From NCBI GenBank assembly GCA_020627785.1, contig JAHDGF010000015.1, positions 13,079 to 77,078 on the forward strand: a DNA stretch of 64,000 nt, in the 5' to 3' direction. The notes beneath the pieces are model-generated. The model made no database searches, was not told the origin of the DNA, and saw nothing but the letters and a program-made list of their open reading frames with translations. This stretch comes from Saprospiraceae bacterium. Lineage in GTDB: Bacteria > Bacteroidota > Bacteroidia > Chitinophagales > Saprospiraceae. The position numbers and the translations under genes are program-made. Below are positions 53,856-62,184 of the stretch, in pieces. Every line of letters begins with the position of its first letter. Within the stretch, counting starts at the first letter, position 1.

Positions 53856-55604
53856 TTAATCATAATACACAACATCCATTATAAGACTATCCACATTTCC
53901 AGGGTAGAGTGTTTGATCAGTAACATCTATGGTTCCTTGAAAATTGGTAAATCGATGGCTGTTGATATTTGCATGCTTTATCGTAGATAAATCACAGGTT
54001 CCTTGCGCAGAAAATCCTTGCGTAGGAAAGGTGATTGAAAAATCTGCTTTTGTATTCCCTTCAGTAAAGACATAAACACCGCAAGAGTAAAGTGCTCCTG
54101 TTATGATGTCTTCCATTTTAGTAGAATATATGTATTTCACAGAAGGACCTTCTATGGTACTAATATCCCAGCTGTGAACAATTGTATTATTTAATTCCTG
54201 TTCCCAATTAAAGCCATTGTAGTTTATGTCGTAACCAGCTTGAATTGGAACGCATTGTTCCAGATTACCAATTTGTATGTCACCAGAAATCTGCAGATTC
54301 AATGTCTCACTTGCAAATTGGGTTTGCTCATTAATCATAGTTATTCCTATTGCTGCCTCTTCGCAACTAGCAAAGCTGTAATTGCTTACCCCATTTTGAT
54401 CTGTTTTGGCCATTAAGAATTCTTCTCCAAGCTCTAATAGCATCTGACTGAAAGGTGCCTCGCTGCCATCACATTGCGTAGTTACTCCTGTGATCAGAAT
54501 ATTTGCTTCTTGGTTACTTACAGGTATAGGATCTAATATCGCAGCTTCTGTCTGTGGTTCTATGGTGTGATGTTGATTGGATACAGCACATTCATGTTTA
54601 ATATCAATTTGCTGTTCTTCAAAGGCAGGAATCATGCTTGCAAAAGATCCCGAATTCGTAGGTCTTAACTGTTGGCTGAAAAATGCGGATTGATCTTTTA
54701 TCACCATCCGAGAATTCGCAAAGTTAGATCCCATGGATACTAATTGTCCTTCAATTCTTAGTGCAGGGGAAGAATAACCGATCATCAAATTTCCAACATG
54801 ATTGGTTGTGAAGCTTAAGGTATTCGATTCTACAGTCACTGGTTCTTGCTCAAACCACTGAGTAAGCTCTTTATTCCAGGTCCAGTATGAAAGATCTTGA
54901 TTTACGGAACCAGGATCAGGAAACTCAACTTCAATTAATTTGTCTGCATTTAAATTGACATCTATACCAGTTGTGGATTCTATCTCTATGAACACTAAGC
55001 CTAAACTGTGGATGCATACTCGTTCATTATTTAGGTTGTAACCCGTTAGATCTCCTGACACGGTAGAACCTAGATCATTTTCGTTGGGAGGGATAAAATC
55101 TACCTGTGCTATTACTGGTTCTTGAATGGTTTGACCTTCTTGATCAAGATATGGGCCTGAAGGAATTCTTATTTTGGCACCCAGTAATTGAATGGTTACG
55201 CCTAATTCAGGTGTAAAAGTATTTATTTGTCTTTTTTCTGTAAGTCTGTGTTCTATTTGATTTAACTCATTTGCGAAAGCGTAAAACCTCTTGAAACCTG
55301 TAAAATAATCAGGATGATTAATCTGGATAAGTGTCCCGTTCTCGTTTAGATCTTTATTTTCAAAAATAAACTGGCCATTGATGTCAGTCGTCGTCGTTTC
55401 ATCGCCTATTATAATATCTGCAGAACTTACGGGATCCCCATCATTATTGACGATAAGTCCACTTAAGCTTCCAATTAATTCTACTTCAGGTGGAGGATCA
55501 AAAGTCGGCTCTGTGATAACAATATTATCCATGTTCTCTCTTTGGCAAGCTGTTGAGAGCAAAATAAGTAGCGTTATTATTAAAAATATCCCGTTTTTCA
55601 TCAT
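53856..55604 (-). CDS. Lipoprotein with carboxypeptidase-regulatory-like domain
   Basis: 582-residue predicted lipoprotein: lipobox LSTAC (Cys20), a carboxypeptidase regulatory-like beta-sandwich (about 45-125, GLIVNNDGDPVSSADIIIGD and TTTDINGQFIFEN), then several further beta-rich modules with no family I recognise. Such Ig-like heads are typical of envelope proteins in this phylum. It lies 34 bases upstream of the second ECF sigma gene on the same strand and is the likely first gene of that operon. An ATTTGCGNAAGC copy lies inside (55269). Confidence 0.85.
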   Translation of the reverse strand: MMKNGIFLIITLLILLSTACQRENMDNIVITEPTFDPPPEVELIGSLSGLIVNNDGDPVSSADIIIGDETTTTDINGQFIFENKDLNENGTLIQINHPDYFTGFKRFYAFANELNQIEHRLTEKRQINTFTPELGVTIQLLGAKIRIPSGPYLDQEGQTIQEPVIAQVDFIPPNENDLGSTVSGDLTGYNLNNERVCIHSLGLVFIEIESTTGIDVNLNADKLIEVEFPDPGSVNQDLSYWTWNKELTQWFEQEPVTVESNTLSFTTNHVGNLMIGYSSPALRIEGQLVSMGSNFANSRMVIKDQSAFFSQQLRPTNSGSFASMIPAFEEQQIDIKHECAVSNQHHTIEPQTEAAILDPIPVSNQEANILITGVTTQCDGSEAPFSQMLLELGEEFLMAKTDQNGVSNYSFASCEEAAIGITMINEQTQFASETLNLQISGDIQIGNLEQCVPIQAGYDINYNGFNWEQELNNTIVHSWDISTIEGPSVKYIYSTKMEDIITGALYSCGVYVFTEGNTKADFSITFPTQGFSAQGTCDLSTIKHANINSHRFTNFQGTIDVTDQTLYPGNVDSLIMDVVYYD

Positions 55605-55660
55605 TTATACTGACTTATACCTACGAATGTTACCTACGATGATAGTGTTGCAAAAAAAAA

Positions 55661-56401
55661 TCACTTTTTTTCTAAAAGTGGGTTAAAACCTTGCGTGGGG
55701 TCCTGATCCAGCAGGTCAACCATGACATCATAGAGCTTTGGTAGTTTAACCTTGAAGCGTTGCGGTTGTTCAAAGAAGGTTTCAATACACACAGCAAATA
55801 ATTCCATCATATTCTGAGCCCCATACTCTTTTAAGTGGTTATGCTTTTTATTTCTAAGATTATATAATTCTTTTTCAGCTTCAACCTCCCATTCTTGCAT
55901 GGTTACATAATCGAAGAATTTATTGTAAAGTAAACGGCTAAAGTTTTCGCTCTGCAAGGCATGAGCAAGTTCATGTAATGCAACATTAAAGGCATCGTCA
56001 GGGATTATAAATCCTTGCTGCACACTGGGCCATGACATTACAATGATTTTTTCTTGATGATCTACGTGCCCAAGCAAGGCATCATATCCGCCAAACTTAT
56101 AAGTACTAGGAGATACCATAATGGTTTTGAAGTTGCGGAGTAGAAATTTATCAAGTCCAAAAGTGATCTGAATAAGTGCACTCGTAATGAGAATTTGCAT
56201 TTCTTCTGTGATCGTATCAAATTTAACTGGACGGAAATTTATGAACTTACTGCTTAAGAAAACTCTCTCCCTGAATATCTTCTTCAGTTTGGGGTTGAGT
56301 TGGTTGTAATAAGAACTATATTTAGAAAGATATAGATGGTAGCTTGGAGGAATTTTCTTTAATTGGCTGGAGTACCAAAGTAATTTTAAGCGTTCAATCA
56401 T
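55661..56401 (-). CDS. MtfA-like zinc metallopeptidase (M90)
   Basis: 246-residue protein of the MtfA (peptidase M90) family. The zinc site is HELAH (His143, Glu144, His147) in NVALHELAHALQ, with a likely third ligand in MMELFAVCIETFFEQP. In E. coli MtfA inactivates the repressor Mlc; here the role is unknown. It lies directly upstream of the second sigma operon's lipoprotein gene (56 bases), on the same strand, and divergent from the next gene. Confidence 0.9.
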   Translation of the reverse strand: MIERLKLLWYSSQLKKIPPSYHLYLSKYSSYYNQLNPKLKKIFRERVFLSSKFINFRPVKFDTITEEMQILITSALIQITFGLDKFLLRNFKTIMVSPSTYKFGGYDALLGHVDHQEKIIVMSWPSVQQGFIIPDDAFNVALHELAHALQSENFSRLLYNKFFDYVTMQEWEVEAEKELYNLRNKKHNHLKEYGAQNMMELFAVCIETFFEQPQRFKVKLPKLYDVMVDLLDQDPTQGFNPLLEKK

Positions 56402-56537
56402 ACAATAATGAATGTACGATGCTCAGGTGTATAAGCGAAATTACCTACGGAAAATTTTTATCGAAGTACCTGAATTTCACATGTTTAGAAACAATTTATT
56501 CATGAAAAAATGTGTTTCATTTTCTAAAGATAAATGT

Positions 56538-58091
56538 ATGCGATATCTTCTTTTAATCACCTGTTTTTTAAATTATGCTCAACCATTTCATGCCCAAGAT
56601 AATTTGTGCGATTCTCTAGAATATTATGCAGAAGGCATTCAAGCCATTGATTTGGAGAGTTTGAATTATCATCTGAATGTGTTTGTTTGGAATTCAGATA
56701 AAAGATATAAATCTAGCAACGTTGCCATAGAGTCTGACCGCCAATATTATGGTTTCCACCGATGGTTATCAACTTTAGAGAATCCGGATTTTGATGCTTG
56801 TTTAAATCATGAAGACGGGAGGGTGGTTGCATTAGCACTTTTAAGTGTGTATTATTTATATGATGTGAATAAAATCTACGCCTTTGAAAGGTTTCTAGAA
56901 GATGAACGAAAGTGTTTTAAAATGCTATCCAATAGGCGAGGAGGTCGTTTTTATGCGTCCCAAGAAGAACAAAAAAATGCCCGTAGAAAAAGTTTGGAAA
57001 GCGCACCTTTTATCCCATTGAAAAAGTTGGCAACAGCTTTAATGCAAACTTGCTTTCGATCATCAGGTTATGGGCGGATGGATCAGGATTTAGCTCAGTA
57101 CTTGCAAGATCATAAGGATCTTAAATTTGGCTATGGTCATAGTAAGACGCTTTATTATCGCTCCAAAAGTGCCGATCGTTTTCATATGGACAATGCGGTG
57201 GATCATAGAGCTGAATTTAAATTAAATCATATAGCGCTACTCCCTGAGCCAGAGCGATCGATGTACACTTTGATGATGGAAGGCGAAGATTACATTCATA
57301 ATAATGCGGCCGTATTTAAACAAGCGGATATTCTGGAGGCATTAAATCGTTTAGGTCGTGAGGAATTTTTAAACATTCTTGCAAGAAAGCCTAATAGTAA
57401 AGACCCTGACCTATACCGAGTGGCAGATGAAGATTTCTTTAACTATGACTATTCACAGATGTGTAAGGTAATACTTAAGTATGCTGATCAGTTTTTAGAA
57501 AAAGAAGATGTGCAATTTTTACTGGATCGGGCAACTATGGAGAAAAATGAATTTTATCATCATTCGTTAAATATGAAATTTGCTGAATGGTATATCGCTT
57601 GCGCAAATTTAGATCCGAAAAATGCTGAAAACTATTTTGATATAGGAATAAAGCAGCTTGATGCGAATCACCAAGATTTTGACCGGGCGAGGATTTATCA
57701 ATGTTTATTGGATATGGTGCCAGAGAAAAAGGATCGAGCTTTTAATTGGTTTTATAGTCACTACAGCCTGAATAAACGGTCTGAAGAAAGACCGGATCAC
57801 ATGGTAAGAAGTCTTGAGAACATTACAAGTATTAAGGCTTTGGTTTTAGATAAAAGATTTTTAAATAAATGCAGAATAGAATATGTCTGTGGATTGGCTC
57901 GAAGACTGAATGAATTGTGTGGAGAGGAAACGATTCCTAGCGATATGATCAATAATGTTAGGCATCCATATGGTGTAAGTTCTATTGAAACTAAATATAA
58001 AAAGGCTAAAGAAGAGTATCCTGAAGAGACTGCAACTGCAGAACAAAATGCATCGAAACTAAAGCAGGCTCTCGTTGAATATTTCAATTGA
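56538..58091 (+). CDS. Exported protein of unknown function
   Basis: About 517 residues from the ATG at 56538, which starts a clean signal peptide (MRYLLLITCFLNYAQPFHAQ). An upstream in-frame ATG at 56412 would add 42 residues without a signal sequence at the front. The mature part is helix-rich with regular alternation of helix pairs from about 300 to 480 (for example YADQFLEKEDVQFLLD, NAENYFDIGIKQLDANHQ), suggestive of helical repeats such as TPR, but I cannot assign a family. It contains an ATTTGCGNAAGC copy (57597). Confidence 0.8.
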   Translation: MRYLLLITCFLNYAQPFHAQDNLCDSLEYYAEGIQAIDLESLNYHLNVFVWNSDKRYKSSNVAIESDRQYYGFHRWLSTLENPDFDACLNHEDGRVVALALLSVYYLYDVNKIYAFERFLEDERKCFKMLSNRRGGRFYASQEEQKNARRKSLESAPFIPLKKLATALMQTCFRSSGYGRMDQDLAQYLQDHKDLKFGYGHSKTLYYRSKSADRFHMDNAVDHRAEFKLNHIALLPEPERSMYTLMMEGEDYIHNNAAVFKQADILEALNRLGREEFLNILARKPNSKDPDLYRVADEDFFNYDYSQMCKVILKYADQFLEKEDVQFLLDRATMEKNEFYHHSLNMKFAEWYIACANLDPKNAENYFDIGIKQLDANHQDFDRARIYQCLLDMVPEKKDRAFNWFYSHYSLNKRSEERPDHMVRSLENITSIKALVLDKRFLNKCRIEYVCGLARRLNELCGEETIPSDMINNVRHPYGVSSIETKYKKAKEEYPEETATAEQNASKLKQALVEYFN

Positions 58092-58233
58092 TGGTTGTTG
58101 GTTAATTGAAAGTTAGTTGGCGTTATATGAATAAAGGATAGTTTAAATTTAGGGATAAAAGCGATTTATATTTTAGGCCAACAAGTTGCAAGACATAAAC
58201 CTAATTTTCTATTGATTTTCTTACTTTTAATAG

Positions 58234-60144
58234 ATGAAATCATCTAAGGGGTTAATTGTTGTTGTGATAGGAGTTAGTGGTGTTGGGAAAACTACCATTG
58301 CTCAAGCATTAGCTGACAAACTTCACTTGGAGTGTATTGATGCAGATGATTACCATCCTCCAGAGAATATATCAAAAATGAGTCAAGGTCATGCCCTTAA
58401 TGATGATGATCGAAGACCTTGGTTAGATACCCTCAATTCGATATTAATAAGATCGAGCGATAAAGGGATAGTACTCGCTTGTTCTGCGCTTAAAGAAAGT
58501 TATAGGCAGAGGATTGCAAAGAATTTATCTGATCAACTCAGGTGGGTCGTATTACATGGCGATTTCAATTTAATCCAGAAACGGATGGAATCTAGAGATC
58601 ACTTTATGCCATCAAATTTATTGAGATCTCAGTTTAAGACCTGGGAAGAACCAGAATATGGAATTAAAATAAATGTAAAAAATAATCCGACTGAAATTAT
58701 CCAGACGGTGATTGAAAATTTAGACATGGAGCAAAAGGCAAAAATTGGATTGATTGGTTTAGGGGTTATGGGCAAGAGCCTCAGCAGAAACATTGCAAGA
58801 AGAGGAATTAAAGTAAGCGTATATAATCGACACGTTACTGGTTCTGAAGAAGGCGTTGCTGAAAATTTTGTTCAAGCTTATGATGAGATGGCTTCTTCAG
58901 ATGGCTATGATGATATAAAGCAATTTGTAGATTCATTGGCATCGCCTAAAGCAGTATTTTTAATGGTTAATGCTGGCCCAGCAGTAGATTCTGTCATTCA
59001 AGAATTGGTGCCGCTTCTGGATGAGGGGGACTTAATCATTGATGGAGGAAACTCACACTACAAGGATACGGAGCGACGCTTCCATGATTTAAAAGATAAG
59101 GGTATTGGGTATATCGGATCTGGAGTTTCAGGAGGTGAAGAAGGTGCGTTGAATGGTCCTTCCATTATGCCAGGGGGTGGAGCGGATGCCTATGATAAGG
59201 TAAAAGATATATTGACTGCCATTACAGCAGTAGATGATGATGGAACAAAGTGCTGTGCCTACATTGGTGCCGGTGGTGCAGGGCACTTTGTGAAAATGGT
59301 GCATAATGGGATAGAGTATGGTGAGATGCAATTGATTGCAGAAGTCTACGGGCTATTGCGGCATCATATGAATTATACGCCTGAACAAATCTCTAAACTT
59401 TTTGATGAATGGGGACAAACCGAATGTGGTAGTTATCTTCTTGAGATTACAGCCGTTCTATTGAAGAAAAAAGAAGGAGAGCGACATCTTATTGATCTAA
59501 TTTTAGATAAGGCAGGGAATAAGGGAACAGGAGGGTGGACCACGGTTGCTGCCATCGAATTAGGGGTTGCAATTCCAACATTGACCGCGGCTTTATTTGC
59601 TCGTTATCAATCTGCACAATATGATCAAAGACAAAAGGCTTCATCAATATACTCAAATTCAAATTCCAGCATTCAGATTGATTCTGAACAACTTCGGCTG
59701 GCCTACCAGGTAGCTCGAATAATTAATCATCATCAAGGCTACGATTTAATTGCCGCAGCCTCAAAGGAATACGATTGGGGAATCAACTATAGGGAGCTAT
59801 CACGGATTTGGACCAATGGCTGCATTATCAGATCAAAATTGATGGTTCAGATTTCTGGCTTCGATTTTACAGAACCAGATCTATTGCTTCAAGCCCCACT
59901 TCAAGAGTATGTACAAGAGCATAAAAGTAAACTTCAAAACATTATCTCGGAATCTACTAAATGTGGGATTTCTGCTCCCTGTTTTTTTAGTAGCCTGAGT
60001 TATCTCAATGGGTACACTGAGCATCGGTCTTTAGCTAATATGATTCAAGCGCAACGAGATTTCTTTGGAGCACATACTTATGAAAGAGTAGATGCTGTCA
60101 GAGGTGAAAAATTTCATACGAATTGGTTAGAAAAAATTGACTGA
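58234..60144 (+). CDS. Gluconokinase / 6-phosphogluconate dehydrogenase fusion
   Basis: 636-residue two-domain enzyme. Residues about 1-165 are a gluconokinase with P-loop GVSGVGKTT and DADDYHPPENISKM. From about 170, after MEQKAKIGLIGLGVMGKSL, comes a full 6-phosphogluconate dehydrogenase with GGNSHYKDTERR, SGVSGGEEGALNGPSIMPGG, FVKMVHNGIEYGEMQ and a complete C-terminal helical domain (to about 636). It would convert gluconate to 6-phosphogluconate and then to ribulose 5-phosphate and CO2 in one polypeptide. A lipoprotein gene follows closely. Confidence 0.94.
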   Translation: MKSSKGLIVVVIGVSGVGKTTIAQALADKLHLECIDADDYHPPENISKMSQGHALNDDDRRPWLDTLNSILIRSSDKGIVLACSALKESYRQRIAKNLSDQLRWVVLHGDFNLIQKRMESRDHFMPSNLLRSQFKTWEEPEYGIKINVKNNPTEIIQTVIENLDMEQKAKIGLIGLGVMGKSLSRNIARRGIKVSVYNRHVTGSEEGVAENFVQAYDEMASSDGYDDIKQFVDSLASPKAVFLMVNAGPAVDSVIQELVPLLDEGDLIIDGGNSHYKDTERRFHDLKDKGIGYIGSGVSGGEEGALNGPSIMPGGGADAYDKVKDILTAITAVDDDGTKCCAYIGAGGAGHFVKMVHNGIEYGEMQLIAEVYGLLRHHMNYTPEQISKLFDEWGQTECGSYLLEITAVLLKKKEGERHLIDLILDKAGNKGTGGWTTVAAIELGVAIPTLTAALFARYQSAQYDQRQKASSIYSNSNSSIQIDSEQLRLAYQVARIINHHQGYDLIAAASKEYDWGINYRELSRIWTNGCIIRSKLMVQISGFDFTEPDLLLQAPLQEYVQEHKSKLQNIISESTKCGISAPCFFSSLSYLNGYTEHRSLANMIQAQRDFFGAHTYERVDAVRGEKFHTNWLEKID

Positions 60145-60163
60145 TAATCCACAGTTTCTTCGC

Positions 60164-60805
60164 ATGTTTAAATTGAAATTAATTGTTCTAATAGTTTCAT
60201 ATTACTTTTTAGTGATTTTAACTGGATGCTCTGGGCCACCAAATTTTATATCTTCAAAAATTACAAAAGGCAAACTTGGTAAAAAGCAGTTTTATAAGAT
60301 TGGCTCAATGGGAAAGGAATCATTACAATTCTATGAGATTTTTATGCGATGCTCTAACCTAAAATCCTACTCTGGGAAAAATTTTACATTGATTGAGAAC
60401 AGTAAAATTGCTGAAAGAAAACATTCAGCGTTAAATGAAATCACAGTCTTGCATTTTAAACCAAATCGTCCAGAGAAAGAGATTTTTCTACAATTAAATG
60501 GACAAAAGCAAAAGATTTTGGAACTGCCCGAAGGATATAAAACTTTTAGTACAACTACAGTGGATCATAAGTTGGAACAATGCTTTTATCTATTTGATGA
60601 GATTTTGCGTGTTGAATTTATGCTGCCAGAATCAGAATATCCTGATGCAAAATTTATAAAAGTTTTAGGTTTTCGGAATTTTTCAGAAAAAGATTCAATA
60701 GTTTTTGATATGGATCATTTCTTTGGAAGCGGAGATAACTTGTATAATATCTACTCCCAATCGTGCGATGCTAATTGGGATCTCAAGTTTGATATACGGC
60801 AATAG
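60164..60805 (+). CDS. Lipoprotein of unknown function
   Basis: About 213-residue predicted lipoprotein (lipobox LTGC). The ATG at 60164 fits a signal peptide start; an alternative TTG at 60137 overlaps the preceding enzyme gene. The mature part is Lys/Phe-rich with a beta-sandwich-like pattern and no recognised family. It is probably co-transcribed with the gluconokinase fusion. Confidence 0.78.
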   Translation: MFKLKLIVLIVSYYFLVILTGCSGPPNFISSKITKGKLGKKQFYKIGSMGKESLQFYEIFMRCSNLKSYSGKNFTLIENSKIAERKHSALNEITVLHFKPNRPEKEIFLQLNGQKQKILELPEGYKTFSTTTVDHKLEQCFYLFDEILRVEFMLPESEYPDAKFIKVLGFRNFSEKDSIVFDMDHFFGSGDNLYNIYSQSCDANWDLKFDIRQ

Positions 60806-60902
60806 AATAAGTTGGTTCTTAGAAGAGTTCATTATATTCTTCTACTCGAATTTGATTGAGAAGTTAGAATCGGTCTTGGTTATTTAGTAAGTTGGTTCTT
60901 TT

Positions 60903-60943
60903 AGATTATTTTGAGTGTTAGAGTTATCGTTTTAAAATAATCT
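60903..60943. terminator. Possible AT-rich terminator
   Basis: Inverted repeat AGATTATTTT / AAAATAATCT with a 21-base loop between the lipoprotein and VOC genes. The stem is AT-rich and the T tract short, so function is doubtful. Confidence 0.35.
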
Positions 60944-60972
60944 CAATTTTCGAATCCATTAAACTTAAAAGA

Positions 60973-61353
60973 ATGGCAAGCAGATTAATGACTAATATAT
61001 GTTCTGATAATCCTTCGGAGTCGGTTTATTTTTATACTAAGTTATTTGATTTGGAAGTAGCGTTTGAGAGTGATTGGTTTATACATTTAGTTGGAAGAGA
61101 TAAAAAACTAGAGCTTGGAATTATAGATAGAAATAATGAGCTAGTCCCAGCAGGGTTCAAAAATCAGCCTCAAGGATTTTACTTGACCTTCGTGGTTGAA
61201 GATGCAGATGAAATATGTAGATTAGCTCAGCAAGAAAACTTTGAAATATTGAGTCTGCCTGAAAATACTTCTTATGGGCAGCGGCGCATGTTACTCAAAG
61301 ATCCGAATGGTGCCTTAATCGATGTTTCTTCTCTTATGAAAGACTATGGATAG
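60973..61353 (+). CDS. VOC (glyoxalase/bleomycin resistance) family protein
   Basis: 126-residue single-domain VOC protein with the expected beta-alpha-beta-beta-beta pairs: SVYFYTKLFDLEVAFESDWFIHL in the first half and YLTFVVEDADEICRLAQQ with MLLKDPNGALIDVSS in the second. The substrate is unknown; similar small proteins dioxygenate, isomerise or sequester toxic compounds. Monocistronic, convergent with the TetR gene. Confidence 0.88.
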   Translation: MASRLMTNICSDNPSESVYFYTKLFDLEVAFESDWFIHLVGRDKKLELGIIDRNNELVPAGFKNQPQGFYLTFVVEDADEICRLAQQENFEILSLPENTSYGQRRMLLKDPNGALIDVSSLMKDYG

Positions 61354-61477
61354 TGTTAATCTATGCTAAACTTACCTAAGAACAGTCCCCAATCGTTTCC
61401 TAAAATCATATAATTTGATTTTTTCATTGAATAGTTGCTAAGGTTAATCAACGATAGATTTTACCCTAATCTAATGT

Positions 61478-62101
61478 TTAAAGCACATGTTCTGGGAATA
61501 TTTGAGCGTACCTTTTCCTTCCTTTTCCAGTTAAGTAAGGGAATATGCTATGACTTATAAGGATAGAAAATTCTATAATTGATTTTTTTTGAAGTTGGTT
61601 CGACTTGATTAATATGGACGAAAACCAAAAATTACTAACCAACTCAATTTTTTTAAATAGTGTTTGATATTCATTCTTTAATAATTCACTTCGAAGGAAG
61701 CCACCCTCAACAAGAAGGTTAATTATTAATAAGCTCTCTTTTTCTCTTTGCTTGGAGAGTCTGCGATAATGCGTTTTTATTTTCTCATTATTCCTGACTA
61801 TGGTAACAAAGTTTAAAAAGAAGAATCGATATTCAAATAGAATTACCATCATTCCCATCGATTTATCAAAAAATATTTTTAATAAATCATTACCTGTAAT
61901 CAAATAATGGGCATTCATTTTTTCTACCAATTCAAAATATAAGGCCTCAATAATATCTTCTCTTTTTTTGAAATGATACTGCAAATTACCAACACTGATG
62001 TTTAGTTCTTTTGCAATGTCACGTAGAGATATATTGGAGATACCGCGTTCATTGAAAAGTTGCCTAGCCTTAGATAATATCTTTAGTTTGGTAGAGTTCA
62101 T
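61478..62101 (-). CDS. TetR family repressor
   Basis: 207-residue regulator. N-terminal TetR helix-turn-helix (about 14-48) with ISLRDIAKELNISVGNLQYHFKKREDI, followed by a helical ligand domain. It is divergent from the FAD monooxygenase gene, and two matching palindromes lie between them, so it probably represses both itself and that operon. The inducer is unknown. Confidence 0.92.
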   Translation of the reverse strand: MNSTKLKILSKARQLFNERGISNISLRDIAKELNISVGNLQYHFKKREDIIEALYFELVEKMNAHYLITGNDLLKIFFDKSMGMMVILFEYRFFFLNFVTIVRNNEKIKTHYRRLSKQREKESLLIINLLVEGGFLRSELLKNEYQTLFKKIELVSNFWFSSILIKSNQLQKKSIIEFSILISHSIFPYLTGKGRKRYAQIFPEHVL

Positions 62102-62120
62102 TATGGCAAAGATAATTAAT

Positions 62121-62170
62121 TTTAGTACAAGTGTACTATTTTGACATTTATTTAGTACATTTGTACTAAA
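62121..62170. promoter_or_regulatory. Tandem TetR operators
   Basis: Two palindromes 30 bases apart: TTTAGTACA-AG-TGTACTATT (62121-62140) and TTTAGTACA-TT-TGTACTAAA (62151-62170, perfect). The second contains TACATTTG, a match to the Bacteroidota -7 element, just ahead of the monooxygenase start at 62185, so binding would block the promoter. The first lies close to the TetR gene start and could serve autorepression. Confidence 0.75.
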
Positions 62171-62184
62171 TAAATATTCGCCAT

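Noticed and set aside
60806-60972. Direct repeat TAAGTTGGTTCTT at about 60808 and 60888 as a mobile-element footprint
   Set aside because: Only two short copies, with no inverted ends or transposase nearby.
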